From contig BQKZ01000889.1 in assembly GCA_036244855.1 (NCBI GenBank), positions 54,375 through 118,374 on the forward strand: a DNA stretch of 64,000 bases, in the 5' to 3' direction. Source of the stretch: Temnopleurus reevesii (lineage: Eukaryota; Echinodermata; Echinoidea; Temnopleuroida; Temnopleuridae). A program made the position numbers and the translations under genes. Shown here piece after piece: positions 1-11,430 of this stretch (positions within the stretch are counted from its first letter, which is position 1; each line of letters starts with the position of its first letter). The notes under the pieces were generated by a model that was given only the letters and a program-made list of their open reading frames with translations, ran no database searches and was not told the DNA's origin.

Positions 1-659
1 TATCATCAAAGAAATTCCTGCATTGATTTTGACATGTTGTCTTCTCTCACGTGACATGTTATTTATAATCCTGCATTCCTCCCCCCCCCCCCCCCCCACA
101 CACACAAACACAAACCTCCCTTTTCTTGCCTAGAATAGTGAACATGGTTTGGCAGAGAAAGAAATCATGTCTCTTTTTTAATCTTCAACATTTTAATAAC
201 ATCCTGCTAAACAATCTTTGCAATATATGAGGGCAGGAGAGGGGGTGAAAAGATGGTGCCGTATAGACTTGAGAGAGAAATAGAGAGAGAGAGAGAGAGA
301 GAAGAGGAAGAGGCAGACAAACATACAGAGGGGGAGACAGAGGGGAGGAGAGGGAGGGGAGAAGAGGGAGAGGAAGAAAGAAATAAGAAAGGAAAATAAG
401 AATAATGTGAAATTGTCTAAACAAATTAGTCAAAATTACTAGGTTGGTAGTTAGCTGGGAGCAATCCATGAACCAGTAATATAGAATTTTCAAATCTACT
501 TTGTAATCAGAAATGACTGAAATTCAGTCGACATCAACAAGAACATTGTCAGGCATGACTTAAGTAACACTTGCCTTCAACTGACCCTTTCATCTGATCA
601 TTTTAACTAGTCAGTTAGTTATAGGAATGTAGGATAGTTGCTACTTATAGTAGTTGAAA
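1..659. repeat. Gene-free stretch with poly-C and purine tract
   Basis: No gene is visible. A run of 17 C at 81-97 passes directly into a short AC repeat. From about 230 to 405 the plus strand is almost pure purine, with an AG dinucleotide core near 281-302. The minus-strand open frame over it reads as serine, leucine and proline only because of the CT repeat. The rest is plain AT-rich sequence. Confidence 0.7.
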
Positions 660-740
660 TTAGAGAGAAGGAAGGAAAGATACACTGTTGAGGTATTTCC
701 AGATGTGGGAGGGGAAACAAAAGGAGAAAAAGGGGGTACT

Positions 741-944
741 ACCGACGAGTCCGACAGCCCACGAGTCCGACAGCTTACGAGGCCGACATTTTGAATAATT
801 GGTGCACGAAATAGACATTACATAAAAACAGAAAGTGAAAAAAATGAAAGTAAAAATGTCTAGCTCGAACCTCATTTTGAAAATTGTCGATGTAGTAGGC
901 TTATATTCATTTCTGTCGGACTCGTGAGCTGTCAGACTCGTGGG
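741..944. repeat. Foldback repeat with 31-bp arms built from a short tandem motif
   Basis: The left arm at 758-788 and the right arm at 914-944 are reverse complements at 28 of 31 positions, separated by 125 bp. The left side, from 741, is itself made of about three 18-bp units around CGAGTCCGACAG. The spacer also shows weak mirrored pieces near the arms. This is typical of a small foldback element or MITE. No transposase is encoded and no target duplication was identified. Confidence 0.6.
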
Positions 945-1109
945 ATGCTCCCGAAAAAGGATATCCTGTAGATAATCATTAAGATGGTAACATCATCTTC
1001 TGATTCAAATTCATGTTTGTTTAACAGCCAATTATTGATTTTATCGACAACGTGAAGTATTAAATTCTTGTTAAATTGGTAATAACTTGAGGGAATTCCC
1101 CTTTCATTT

Positions 1110-1430
1110 CCAATAACATAACTTATGCAATATTTTCCTCTTCACAACATCACCACCGATCTCTCTCTCTCCGCCGCAAACATCGCTAGCCTTGCACACC
1201 AGCTTGTACATCGCATTTACACCATCTCAGAAGTATTTGTCAAAGTTGTCTACCGCCCGCGAATGTTTCAGATTCCCTCCATCAAGCCTAGTCTCCCACG
1301 CAGCTTCTTGAGATGTTTTTGCGGTGTAATTTGGCATGGCTCGATAGGTCTCACATAGCGAGAGATGTAGGGTGGTTAATTGATATAGTGCTGTTAGAAG
1401 TGGTTCAACCAGTAGCATAGTTTACATGTT
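1110..1430. other. CpG-richer patch, function unknown
   Basis: This interval is visibly richer in G, C and CpG than its flanks (CCGCCGC, CCGCCCGCG, CACGCAGC). Frames are open on both strands for 63 to 77 codons (plus 1125-1358, minus 1227-1418). Neither gives a recognisable domain or a clear splice-site pair. It could be an exon, a regulatory patch or an old insertion. Confidence 0.25.
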
Positions 1431-1493
1431 TATCCCTCACTCTACATCATAACCATGATTTTGTGTGAAGCTATATTTCACCACAAAAAGAAC

Positions 1494-1603
1494 NNNNNNN
1501 NNNNNNNNNNNNNNNNNNNNNNNNNNNNNNNNNNNNNNNNNNNNNNNNNNNNNNNNNNNNNNNNNNNNNNNNNNNNNNNNNNNNNNNNCCCCCCCCCCCC
1601 CCC
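1494..1603. other. Assembly gap bordered by poly-C
   Basis: N runs from 1494 to 1588 and is followed at once by 15 C (1589-1603). The poly-C border suggests that the homopolymer broke the assembly. The true length is unknown. Confidence 0.95.
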
Positions 1604-2154
1604 ATTACAAATTTTGTCCTGAGAAACCAATGGTGCCTAATGAATCAAAATACTGACTCCAGGGAAAATTGAAAATTAGTTTGTTATTTCTACGAGAGCA
1701 TCAGTTGCGTTTTATATCTACATGCATATCTTCTAAGTTAAATTAGCTCAAATATAAAATTGTGTAACAATGGCTAAAGAATATAACAAACTCTTCAAAA
1801 CCGAGGGACTTGAAGAACAAATGAATTTAATCAATTTAGGTGAATACAACCATCTTCAGAAATACAAGGCACAACAATGTTTAAATCATATTTTATTGTT
1901 TTACAGCAAGTTTAACCCTCAGGCAATCGCCTTGGGAGTTTATCACCAATAAAACTAAATTGAATTACATCTGATAACTGTAACTTTAATGTATCACAGA
2001 GACTTATACTGAATGCAATTATAGAATAGATATATGTAACTCATGTGTAGCCAAGAGGCAACTAAATAGTTTGAGAGAGGAATGTTCGGAGGATGTTTCT
2101 TTCAGACATGACAGGTCTCATCAAATAACTTGGGTGTCATCAAATAACAATTGA
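1604..2154. other. AT-rich stretch with one unrecognised small ORF
   Basis: There is no recognised gene. A 60-codon plus-strand frame at 1770-1952 begins MAKEYNKLFKTEGLEEQ. It is charged and not low-complexity, but it matches no family I know. It could be chance, part of an old repeat or an exon. There is no convincing splice pair around it. Confidence 0.3.
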
Positions 2155-2540
2155 CACTTGAGTGCTGTGTTAACATATGTGAGTGTGGTTAGGTTGTACC
2201 AAGAGTGCTAGTATTTGGTCGTGCTTGCATATTTAAGTCTGAATGTTATTAGAGTTGCACCTAGGGTGCTGTGTAAACATATCAAGTAGTGTATTAAGAC
2301 CTGGTACTGCTCACTCTTGAAGTTAGAGTGCTCATAGAGTTGCACACAGGGTGCTATGTTAAGCACCTAGACTGCTGTATTAGTACCTAGGGCTCATTTA
2401 GAGCTATTTGATAGTTTGCTCCGCAAATGTTGTGTTAGCACCTGGTGGTGCTTGCACATTCCTATTGCAAAGCTTTTAGATTTGCATCAAGAGCATTAAT
2501 AAAGTTGCACCTAAAGTGCTATAAATACACCTTGTGTGTT
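2155..2540. repeat. Degenerate tandem-like repeat
   Basis: A phrase close to AGTTGCACCTAGGGTGCT recurs near 2250, 2334 and 2498, with a weaker form near 2190 and many extra AGTGCT words between. Spacing is irregular (about 60 to 160 bp). This looks like an old, decayed tandem repeat next to the SINE that follows. No gene is seen. Confidence 0.4.
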
Positions 2541-2543
2541 ATC

Positions 2544-2840
2544 TTAATAATAATAATACACAGCTTTTATATAGCGCTTATCAACTCTTCATTAGAATTC
2601 TCTAAGCGCTCTACAATTGCAGCATTATTACCCTGGTTTTAGCCCAGGAGCCACTTCATTAGCGCACTTGACATTTCAAGGAAAAATTCCTACCAGGTAC
2701 CCATTCACCTCACCTGGGTTGAGTGCAGCACAATGTGGATGAATTTCTTGCTAAAGGAAATTGACGCCATAGGTGGGATTCGAACCTACGACCCTCTGGT
2801 TGAAAGGCGAGCGCCAGAACCACTACACTACGGCGCCTCC
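2544..2840 (-). mobile_element. tRNA-derived SINE (family A), nearly full length
   Basis: Read on the minus strand, the element opens with a tRNA-like head (GGCGCCGTAGTGTAGTGG), then a B box (GGTTCGAATCCC, rev. comp. of 2775-2786), a body with CAACCCAGGTGAGGTGAATG, then AGCGCTTAGAG and GCGCTATATAAAAG, and ends in an ATT repeat. The triplet in the anticodon-loop position of the head is TTC, so a glutamate- or valine-type tRNA ancestor is plausible, but the arm pairing has decayed. Such elements are copied by Pol III transcription and a partner LINE. This is one of the best-preserved copies here. Confidence 0.85.
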
Positions 2841-4100
2841 ACATCTTAGCAATTGGTATCCCTTGAATACCAGTCATCCATTGTTGTTTTCCTCTGTCTA
2901 CATTCTTAATAGATTTATTCATTTAACCCTTATCCTACTACTAGCTACTGTCCCCTACAAATTCCTTTTTCTTGGTCCCTTGTCAGCTGAAGATATGAAT
3001 ATATTCCATTGCATGTATATATTTGTTTAGTCTATGTTCTTTTTCACATAATGAACAAATCTGTATTTTCACGGAGTGATGGGAGTCAGAGGGTCGTGTT
3101 ACATGAAATGAGTTACAGATCCATTGAAACGTGTCCCCCTATAGAATAAACACGTTGTTTGATAGGATGTCCGTTGAATTGGTGCTATGTCAGAATTTTT
3201 TTGTCTTCATGCAACAATACCCTTTGGCTCCCGGCACTTCGTGAAAACACAGATGAAATAACCCAATGCAATATGAATTACTCCACCACTTCTATAAACG
3301 GTAATCCCATTTATAGCTAAATGTATATATACATACCCCCCCCCCCATTCGCAGTCCCGTTAAGCACATTCCCACCCTTTCCTACATACACCGTACATCT
3401 AACCATATATATCCATGATCTAACCAAAAATGCGGATGTATTTTGTACCAATACTAGCACTTTAAAGCACTTAACAACAAAATCAAATACCTTGATATAT
3501 CAGTGCTCACTTTAAACAGCTTCATAATGACCATCCCCACTTACACTGTAAATCTTAACTAGATATGAATGTATTCTGTGGTAATTGTGCCCCTTGGCAC
3601 AGAGCATTAAAGTTTAACACCTTCAATACCATGCTCACAGCTTAAACCATGTACAGTACCTCATCAAAATATTGATGTATTCTTTACCAGCACCAGCATA
3701 CCACCCATTAAAACACCATCAAAACACCTCCCGTCCTTTTACACTCCATTACCCCCACTTCTTCCAAGTTGCAACCTTAACACCCCAATTAAACACTTTG
3801 ATGACCCCCTGTCCTCCCCTTACAGCACTCCTCACACCAAGCACCAGATATCCTTTGACAGGTGCATAATAAACAAGGTCATTATCTATCTCCATTTCAT
3901 ATCACTAATTTGCTTCTCTACGGGTCATCGTCACTCAGCCCAGACCATCGGTTTGATTTGTAGGAAGACCACGTGCCTATTACTCAGTCCCAATCATACA
4001 TAACTATATCAGGCTAATAATAAAGACAAGGAACATGAAATATGGAGGGTCTTATCAAGTACAAGGGCATGCAGTCACATATGTGCATTTATAGCAGACA
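2841..4100. other. Gene-free stretch with weak repeat
   Basis: No gene is seen. From 3432 to about 3735 a phrase like GATGTATTCT followed by ACC and clusters of TTAAA recurs at about 3432, 3567 and 3673, suggesting a strongly diverged tandem repeat with a unit of 105-135 bp. A short poly-C lies near 3340. The open frames over 3672-3869 are proline/threonine-rich artefacts of this composition. Confidence 0.4.
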
Positions 4101-5819
4101 TGCCAAGAACAAGAGGTCTAATAATAAAACCAAGGTCCCAGTGGTGTCAGATCTATAGAAATACACAAATTCTTTTTTTGTAAAGTTTGCCAGGAGAAAG
4201 AGACCAAAAGTTTAAGACTAGGTATATCCGTTAATAATGCCCAGTATATCATCCATATTTTCACGAAGTTACGGTTGCTGAAGTTTAATTCAATGAAGTC
4301 AAATAAATCCCAACATAGCAACAATTCAAAGGGCATCCAATGGAAATTCATGTTCATTTTTATAAAAGAACACATTACTTGTTTGCTTCTATCACATTGT
4401 AAAAAGAAAGAAAACTATATGAAATTTAAGATACGCTTTGTGTATGGAAGCCACTTGACTAAACTAACATTAAGTTCATTTAATTTTGTTGGCTGGCGCT
4501 TGATGTGTGTAGATGTTAGCATCAGCCATGTGTCTCCCTGTAGATCCTGTGGCATGGGTGCTGATAATCCCACTGCTGCCACCATGAAATGTAGTGGGTT
4601 TCACGATGTTTGGTTGAAAGACCATATACACAACATAAATGAGATTCATGATGGTGGGTTGAAACTTCATAACCAATATGATATCAGTTAATATAGTAAT
4701 AGTGATTTGGATGCCATGTTGAATTCATGAATTACTAGAAATAGGCTTTCTGGATTATCTGCCATGATTTTTGTAATCTGTTCAATAAGAAGTATACTTT
4801 ACATTTCTTCTTATATACACTGTGTAATAATTTTGGTACAGACGCAAATGTGTGGCTTAGTTGTATAAGGTTTAGAAAGGAGACTTTCATGCGTGGTCAC
4901 AAGATGTGCTTTATCTTCGGTCCAAATTTTTATCTTGCTTTTAGATAATTGGAATTTCTTTGTTCACACTTTTGTAAAGCTTATATCTTGGTTAGATCTA
5001 TTTCATTATAAATGTCATGCAGAGACAATTTCATCCTTTGTTAAACGACTTGATTTGGGACTATAATTGGCAATCTGCATTAAAGAAAAGTGGAAAGTTT
5101 TGCCTTGTAAATCCGTTGGTATTATTCATATAGTTCGGACACTTATGTGTACCAAAAGCAACTAAAGGTCCTTTCACCTAAAATGGATGCTGGTAACTCA
5201 AACACCCTTACTAATTGTGCTTTTAGACCACTAGAAAAAGAAGAATTACAGTTTTAAAAATGTAATTTAAAAATGAGCAAGACAGAAATAAGTTTCCCAT
5301 CAGCTACGACTAGTTTCATATCTGATACAGATGAATTCCCTCCAAGTCAAGTAAACCTGTGATTTGTCTCTATTACCTTCTACAGGATCTGATTTGGTAA
5401 GTGTGCATCCTACTCTTTAATATTTAAAAATGGCCCTCTACAGTGAAAGAAATCTGGCATTATTAAAACTGATCTGTAGGAAGAGGATGTTTTTTCAGTC
5501 TTTACAAATAACAAATCAGTGCTAGAGTGTGATTTTAACTTTAAAACATTCCAAACAGTATCTCCATCATTGGTAATATCACAAACTTTCATTGCTAACT
5601 CTGAAAGATAGTTGATAACCTTTCACATTTGATTATAATTCTCAGCAATATGTTTCATTATATCCCTTACACTAAGATCGTTGCATTGACAGTGTACAGG
5701 CGAGAAAAATGAATAGATTTGCTAAGAAAGCTGTTTGCCATTGAATAGTACAAATAGTAATTTTTTTCCCTAGGGAAGAAAGTTACTATTTTCGCGCACA
5801 TGCGTAGTCGGCTAAAAGA
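4101..5819. other. AT-rich stretch without a supported gene
   Basis: The longest frame (4275-4691, plus, 138 codons) has no recognisable domain and an odd composition change halfway. The frame opposite it is also open. An acceptor-like TTCTACAG at 5378-5385 lies only 11 nt before a GTAAGT donor at 5397, which would make an 11-nt microexon. This is noted but not called. Confidence 0.3.
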
Positions 5820-5963
5820 GACCTGCCCGCGCGAGAGAGACAGTGCTTTCCAGCTACACGGCATGGGAAACTTCTGGCGGGCTTCGTTCGCATGATGTGC
5901 TCAACGAGAAGACGAGCCAGAGACTGGAAAAACAATTTATCAGATTATTATCATTAAGACAAG
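5820..5963 (+). other. Candidate noncoding first exon or promoter-proximal segment
   Basis: A CpG-bearing patch (GCGCACATGCG, CCCGCGCGAG) stands out from AT-rich flanks. It ends at AAG followed by GTAAGA at 5964, a good splice-donor match. Only short upstream-type frames are open: one of 10 codons from the ATG at 5862 and one of about 20 codons that stops inside the patch. This fits a 5' untranslated exon better than a coding one. The start is a guess and no core promoter motif is clear. It could equally be a decayed element with a chance donor. Confidence 0.3.
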
Positions 5964-6040
5964 GTAAGATTATTTAATCTGCTGCTATAGACTACATTAT
6001 TGTTGTTGTTGTTGTTGTTGTAAGAAGGGATATAAAAGTA

Positions 6041-6172
6041 ATATACAATGACTTGATTCTCGGTACTGGCTAAAACTATTTGCACTCATGAGCATCAGAT
6101 CATCAGTATGGTACTATCTGATGCTCATTCGTGCGAATAGTTTTAACCAGAACCTCGAGAGTCATTGTATAT
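6041..6172. repeat. Long imperfect hairpin (arms about 60 bp, 15-nt loop)
   Basis: The arm 6041-6100 pairs with 6116-6172 around a 15-nt loop. The pairing includes ATCTGATGCTCAT, AATAGTTTTA and AGTCATTGTATAT without mismatch. A GTT microsatellite (about 6000-6020) lies just outside. The likeliest reading is a foldback MITE. If transcribed it would give a long double-stranded stem, so a small-RNA precursor is an alternative. There is no coding content. Confidence 0.65.
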
Positions 6173-6699
6173 TTCTATACTATAAGCATTTATTTAAAAC
6201 AGGAATGAAAAAAAAACACCAAAATTTAGCATCAAAACATAACTTCTACCTTGAATCTGTTTGCGTATAACACATAAGAAATACATGTGGACTTACTACC
6301 AATGATAGTGGTAGACAATACATTCACCACACTGTAAGCATATTGCATTCTTAGATTGCGAAACATAATATCATAATCAAATTTCAGATGAGAAATTCAT
6401 ATTCTTCATATTTCTTATGATTTCAAAATGATTGGAAGATTTTCAAATTTAGTCCAGGATGTGTTGGTATGAATAGATTCTCAGCCTGTGTCACTGGTAG
6501 ATAGTAACACTGACAAAGACAAATCATGTGTGAGATGAATGAAGAAGTTCATTGTGTGGCAAATGTAGCGCAATTGAGCTTGATTTGTCCCCAATACAAA
6601 CTCCAATTGTGGCCCGGTTTTTCTTTCATCCAATCTAAAAGTGATCAGTAGCTCACAATAAATAACTCTAATATTGTGACAGCTTAAGGCTCGCAATCC
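6173..6699. other. AT-rich stretch, nothing recognised
   Basis: No gene, repeat or strong motif is seen. The frames here are short and lack domains. Confidence 0.6.
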
Positions 6700-7111
6700 A
6701 CCGCACTCAAACTAAACCAAATTCATCTTGAATTGGAAAAAAGCAGGGAGCCGTAATATCTCATTTCCCTTTCTTTTTGTGTCGAGTAATGCCCCTATCA
6801 GACCCCCCTCCCATCAAACCACAAGAACGCTAATCTTGGCCACACTCCCGTTATCAATGTTGCCTTCAATCGCCCAAAGATGGACGGGTAAATGAAGCCG
6901 CGAGCGTCAGACATAATAGAATCCACGCTGCGCAAACACATTCACGACGAGAAATAAATATTAATAAAAGCCAATTAAGCCCCAAAATTTGGTTTTGGTA
7001 GGAATGGTGTGTGAGCGAGGGAGTGTATTGTGGGAGAGCAATGAGATGCCGATTGTGATCCAATCATGGTAGCTGTGAAGGGAAGAATGGAAATGAAAAT
7101 GCTTGATGTGA
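6700..7111. promoter_or_regulatory. Complex noncoding patch, possible regulatory DNA
   Basis: The sequence is balanced in composition with scattered CpG (GGACGGGTAAATGAAGCCGC) and homeodomain-like TAAT/ATTA words around 6955-6985. It sits downstream of the GTGAGT donor of the minus-strand candidate exon, so it would be intronic to it. There is no direct proof of function. Confidence 0.2.
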
Positions 7112-7297
7112 TTACGCACTCACTTCATTGTGTATGTCATCTATTGTAAGCCGCCTCTCTGCTCCCCTGAACATAGCGGCAAGTCCTTTGTTGTTCTCCA
7201 CTTGCTTATATGGTATCTTTTCATCATCTTCATCTTCTCTCACACTTTCTATCCTTTTTATCTCCATCTGTCTTTCTTGTTCACTCTCTATATCCAT
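7112..7297 (-). CDS. Candidate minus-strand coding exon, function unknown
   Basis: On the minus strand an ATG at 7295-7297, preceded by an in-frame stop, opens 61 codons. The first half is highly charged (MDIESEQERQMEIKR) and comes from the purine side of a CT tract. The second half is complex and protein-like (NNKGLAAMFRGAERRLTIDD). After codon GAA the sequence is GTGAGTGCG, a consensus splice donor, at about 7122, so the last four codons before the stop at 7112 would be intron. No good acceptor with a pyrimidine tract precedes it, so it would have to be an initial exon. I recognise no family. It may also be a chance frame at the edge of low-complexity DNA. Confidence 0.35.
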   Translation of the reverse strand: MDIESEQERQMEIKRIESVREDEDDEKIPYKQVENNKGLAAMFRGAERRLTIDDIHNEVSA

Positions 7298-7720
7298 TTA
7301 TTTTCATCTATCTCTCTTACTATCTCTCTCTCTCTCTTCTATCTCTTTTTCTCTTTCTATGCCCATCAGGCTTTCTTTGTGAATTTTCATCTCTCCCTCT
7401 CTCTCTCTCACTCGCTCTCTTTCTATAATTTTCTCTCTATCTAGCCTCATTCTGTATCATTCTTTTCCCTCCATCTTGCGTTCTCTATTGTCTTTTTCTC
7501 GTCATATGTTCTTTTTTATCTCATTTTCTGTCATTATTGTTCTCATTTATCTTCATATTTCTCTTTTTATTATTTCTTCTAATTTATCCCCAACTCTCAT
7601 TTTCGGACATGATTTCCCATCCATCCTAACATTCCTCCATATATCCATCCTCGTTGCCACCTCTTTTCACCTTTACATTCCATCTTTTCATAATTTATAA
7701 TCTCTTCATTATTTTCATAA
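7298..7720. repeat. Pyrimidine-rich tract
   Basis: The plus strand is dominated by C and T with CT-repeat cores near 7322-7340 and 7390-7430. Overlapping frames coding mostly Ser, Leu and Phe are products of this bias. It could form triplex DNA. No gene is seen. Confidence 0.75.
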
Positions 7721-9460
7721 CATCATTTAATATTCAACACTATGAAGTATATGAAGTGGGTATTAATGTACATTATGAAGACTAATCGTAATCGATGTCC
7801 GAGATTTTTTTTTTCACTCTCTGTTTTTGAATGTTTCTTTTAATTAAGTGTTTTAATTATGTATCTATTATGTATCTTGTATTTTTATATTGTATGTTTG
7901 TATGTATTTTGTATTTTTTATTTTTTAATTGTATTCAGGGCCCCTTGGTAGATCAATTTCATTATTGAAAGGGCTACCCTGTATAAAGAAGACCTAATAA
8001 ATAGATATAAATAAATAAAGACTTTGAGCAGTATCACATGAAATGCAACAAGATCAAGTATCCTTCTTGTCAATTGATTTGCTTCTACAAAATTCCGAAA
8101 GAGCAAAATTAATTTATGCACATTACATGTGAAAGGAATCAGTAGTGAAGAGCAGAGTTGTTATAATAGATCAACTGGTATTTAATCTAGTACGAAGGTC
8201 TAGTAAGGTATCAAGTAACATTATCATGAAGGTAGTCAGCATTAATGTGAAAATTATGTCGCTGGATCATAATTTCGGACGATAATCCCGGGACATCTTT
8301 CAGCAGTGAAGCAATGTTTCACTCAATTGTTATAATTAACATGAATGAATCATAGCTCATTAATCTGATATCGGTATGAATGGTCATGATGATGTCTCCT
8401 TCACCCCCCCCCCCCATAACCATCTCTCTCGAGAGAGAGGGAGCTAAGCTGAAATCCTATGATTATTAATTCTACCTACCTACACGGAATGTTTCAACGA
8501 GTGATACCAATGAGTGATAAATTCAATCGTAAGCTCCCATAACTGTCCGATTTAATTAATTGCCTTTGTGTTTGTTCCTCCATGCTACCATTGTCTACAA
8601 CTGACTTCATGTCTTAGTAGTTGTGCAAACAAGCCGAGAATTCCCTTCGTTTCTCTCATCTCACTGCACTCATCTACTCGCTGGCGTTTCATTAAAATTC
8701 AACTTGTTAGGGGCAGAGGCTCTTGTCTTAGGTGCTTAATGCTGGAACATCGGTTTGAGATTACATTTTAACAAGTAGTCAAGTCTTTGCACGCGGCTGT
8801 AAAAAAAAGCGCTGCCTCATAATTTGCTTTTATTATGTCCAATAAAAGTGGGGATTGCAAATGTATTCTAAATTTATTCTCTCAAGGTTGTTCATGACTA
8901 GTATCATCCATGGTTATAAGCTTTTCTGATATATCAGAAGTTTGGTACGTCCTTCATTTGTTGATCTCATTTAAATTAAATATTTAAATGGTGAAAATAT
9001 GAATATATCGAGGAAAAATTGATTGTTACTCCAGTTCCATGATAAAAAGATGTTTCTTCTGAAAAGGCTGTAAAAATTGCACAGATAAGAATTAAAGAAA
9101 TTAATTGTTGTTGTTTATTTATGGTAGATTAAACCCCTGATTTTCACAAAGTATAAAAAACATGTATGACTAAGTAAATAAAAAAAAATATATTTTGAAC
9201 TAAGAAATATGACTTATACCATTATGAAGGACCAAAAACATGGAATGAAAAGATTTAATGCTTTTTGAAATTTTAGATTTGGGTTAAATATCGCTGCAGA
9301 CCCATCCCAGTATGGATTCAACCACTGCCACCACAGTGTTGACGTTCTGTCAAATGCCGGAAATTGCTGTGAATTTTCCCATCAAAGTCATGACTGCTTT
9401 CTCTCTTGTTGCAGTGCACCTCACAGATTGAGGCTTTCAGCCCTTTTTCAGACCACCAAT
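7721..9460. other. AT-rich stretch with retroelement tail and poly-C
   Basis: At 7938-8015 a phrase (GGGCTACCCTGTATAAA followed by AATAAATA repeats) looks like the 3' end of a retroelement. It is related to the tails at 9464-9580 and 45318-45380. A 12-bp poly-C lies at 8404-8415 and is followed by a short CTCTC/GAGAG palindrome. The frames are short and unconvincing. Confidence 0.45.
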
Positions 9461-9463
9461 ACT

Positions 9464-9580
9464 TCTAGTATAATTTCTACATGGTATGGACCCCTTTGAA
9501 AACCAGCCTGTAGGCTGAATAGGGCAATCCAACCTATGAATGGTGAATAAATAAATAAATAAAATAAATAAAAAAATAAA
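9464..9580 (+). mobile_element. Retroelement 3' tail
   Basis: GGCTGAATAGGGCAATCC is followed by a run of AATAAATAAAT repeats, a common 3' end for LINEs and their SINE partners. Only the tail is present. A short direct repeat of GTGACTTAAG lies close by at about 9671-9695. Confidence 0.45.
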
Positions 9581-9845
9581 ACATGATGAATACATAGCAA
9601 TTAGATATGAAGCAATGCAATGGACATACAAAATACAACACACAGAAACAAAAACACTTTCCCTGAGCTTAAGTGTGACTTAAGTGTGACTTAAGCTCTG
9701 CTCTTTGATCTCGAATAACTATTTATTGACTTTTAACTCCTTGACTGGTAATTCATACTTTGTCAGGTTAAGTAATTTTTGGATAATTCCATGCACTTAT
9801 ATAATACACAAACCTCAGATAAACTCTAAGTTTAATATTTTTTTG

Positions 9846-10320
9846 TATATATATATATATATATATCCAAGGCTTATCCTCCCCATCTACTTTCCATCCT
9901 CTTTTTCTCACTCTTCTCCCTCCCTTTCTTCCCCCTGGTCTTCCATTTCCCTTACTCTCACTAAACCTCTTCTCTTCTCTTCTCTCTTCATTTATCCTTA
10001 ACACTCCTCCTCGTCTCCACCTCCATATTCCCTTCACCCCCATCCTTCCCTATCCCATAATTTCCTCCTCTTCCCCTCTCTCTTTTCCAGCCCCTTCTTC
10101 ACTCTTCTCTTCCCTTTTCTTGCCCTCAATACATTTCTTCTTCCCCCTTCATAACCCTACTCCCCCATCCTTCCCTCCTCTTCCTCACTCCCTTCTCCCT
10201 CGTGCTCTTCTCCTTCGTCTTTCCTTCCTCCTACCCTTACTACCCCACCACCTCCCCCTCCCATCCCTCCCTAACCCACCCTCCCCTTCCCCTTTCCCTT
10301 TCTCCTTCTCCAAGCTGTGT
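9846..10320. repeat. AT microsatellite followed by pyrimidine tract
   Basis: A TA repeat at about 9846-9866 is followed by about 430 bp of C/T-rich sequence on the plus strand (9890-10320), including CTTCTCTT repeats. The frames here, Ser/Pro/Leu-rich or their Arg/Gly/Glu-rich antisense, are artefacts. Confidence 0.75.
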
Positions 10321-11280
10321 ATAATAATCATATGGTGTGAATACATACTGTACTAGATGTCTAGGGTAGATTGTAACAGTCTGTGCCAAACCACAGCAGA
10401 TGTGAGTGGTATCTAAATGATAAAGAAATACATAGCCTTTGACACTGGTTCACGGATACATAATTGATGCATTTAAAGAAATTGTGCCCTCAATGAAATC
10501 TTTGTGAAAGAACAGTGTATTTACAATATATCAGTTTTCACTCTTTTATTTAGTGTCCATAAAATGGATGCTCTGTGTTCAGCTTTTGTAAAGTGACATA
10601 TGGGTTGGAATTTATTCATTTGAACGTCATTGACATGTACAGCCAACATTTTGTTCTGATTACATTTTTTTCATACACATTGTGGTATATCAAACAAATT
10701 GTAATCGGGCTGCTATTGGTAACATAGAAGTTTATAATCTTTCAACGAGATTTAAAGTAAATGATGCGAAATATATTTATGAATATACAAAGGAATACAA
10801 TGAGCTTAGATAAACATAGCTAATATTTGAATTCATAATAAGAAACATAATGAATAAGCAGAAAATATAATTGTAATAATATACTTTATACAAATATTAA
10901 AGAAACAATCTCAGAAAATGTAAATGAAATTATATTTGGATTTAGTAGGTATTTATTGAAAAAATGGTAGAAAAATAATAATTCAAACATTTGTAGGCAT
11001 TACCCTTTGGTCTGGTAGATTAGCATTCCGTAACATTTTTGTGACATTTTAATTTTGATCATCAAGTTCTGAGTAATCGCAATTCAATTTCGAAAAATGT
11101 GTTTTAATTGAACAGGTTTTTTTTAATTTCATCCATTTCATCAAGCAAAATACTCTTTAGTTGCTTATTGATAATTATATTTGCTTGTTCTTTTTAATTT
11201 CCAGCAGGTGTTTTTGTCTTAAAACTGGTATTATGTCTTTAAATTGAGTGGTCGGATTTAGATTTACCCCCATTTTCATC
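10321..11280. other. AT-rich stretch, nothing recognised
   Basis: No gene, repeat family or structured element is recognised. It ends near an acceptor-like CATCTGCTTTAG at 11278-11289, followed by a short open frame without a good donor. Confidence 0.55.
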
Positions 11281-11289
11281 TGCTTTAGG

Positions 11290-11381
11290 AGAGGAAGACA
11301 ATAGCTGTAGCCTGAGGGTGTCAGATGGAGGGAAAACAAGGACGGGGAGGGTTGGGTGTCGGATGTGAAATTATGCTAATG

Positions 11382-11430
<49 letters not shown>

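Noticed and set aside
741..944. Hammerhead ribozyme
   Set aside because: CGAGTCCGACAG recalls ribozyme-like strings, but the conserved CUGANGA and GAAA core is absent; the inverted repeat explains the structure.
2776..2840. A functional tRNA gene in the SINE head
   Set aside because: The B box is good, but the acceptor and anticodon arms do not pair and the body continues as a SINE; the same holds for the other copies.
5386..5396. 11-nt microexon between TTCTACAG and GTAAGT
   Set aside because: Both sites look good, but there is no independent coding evidence; such pairs are expected by chance in 64 kb.
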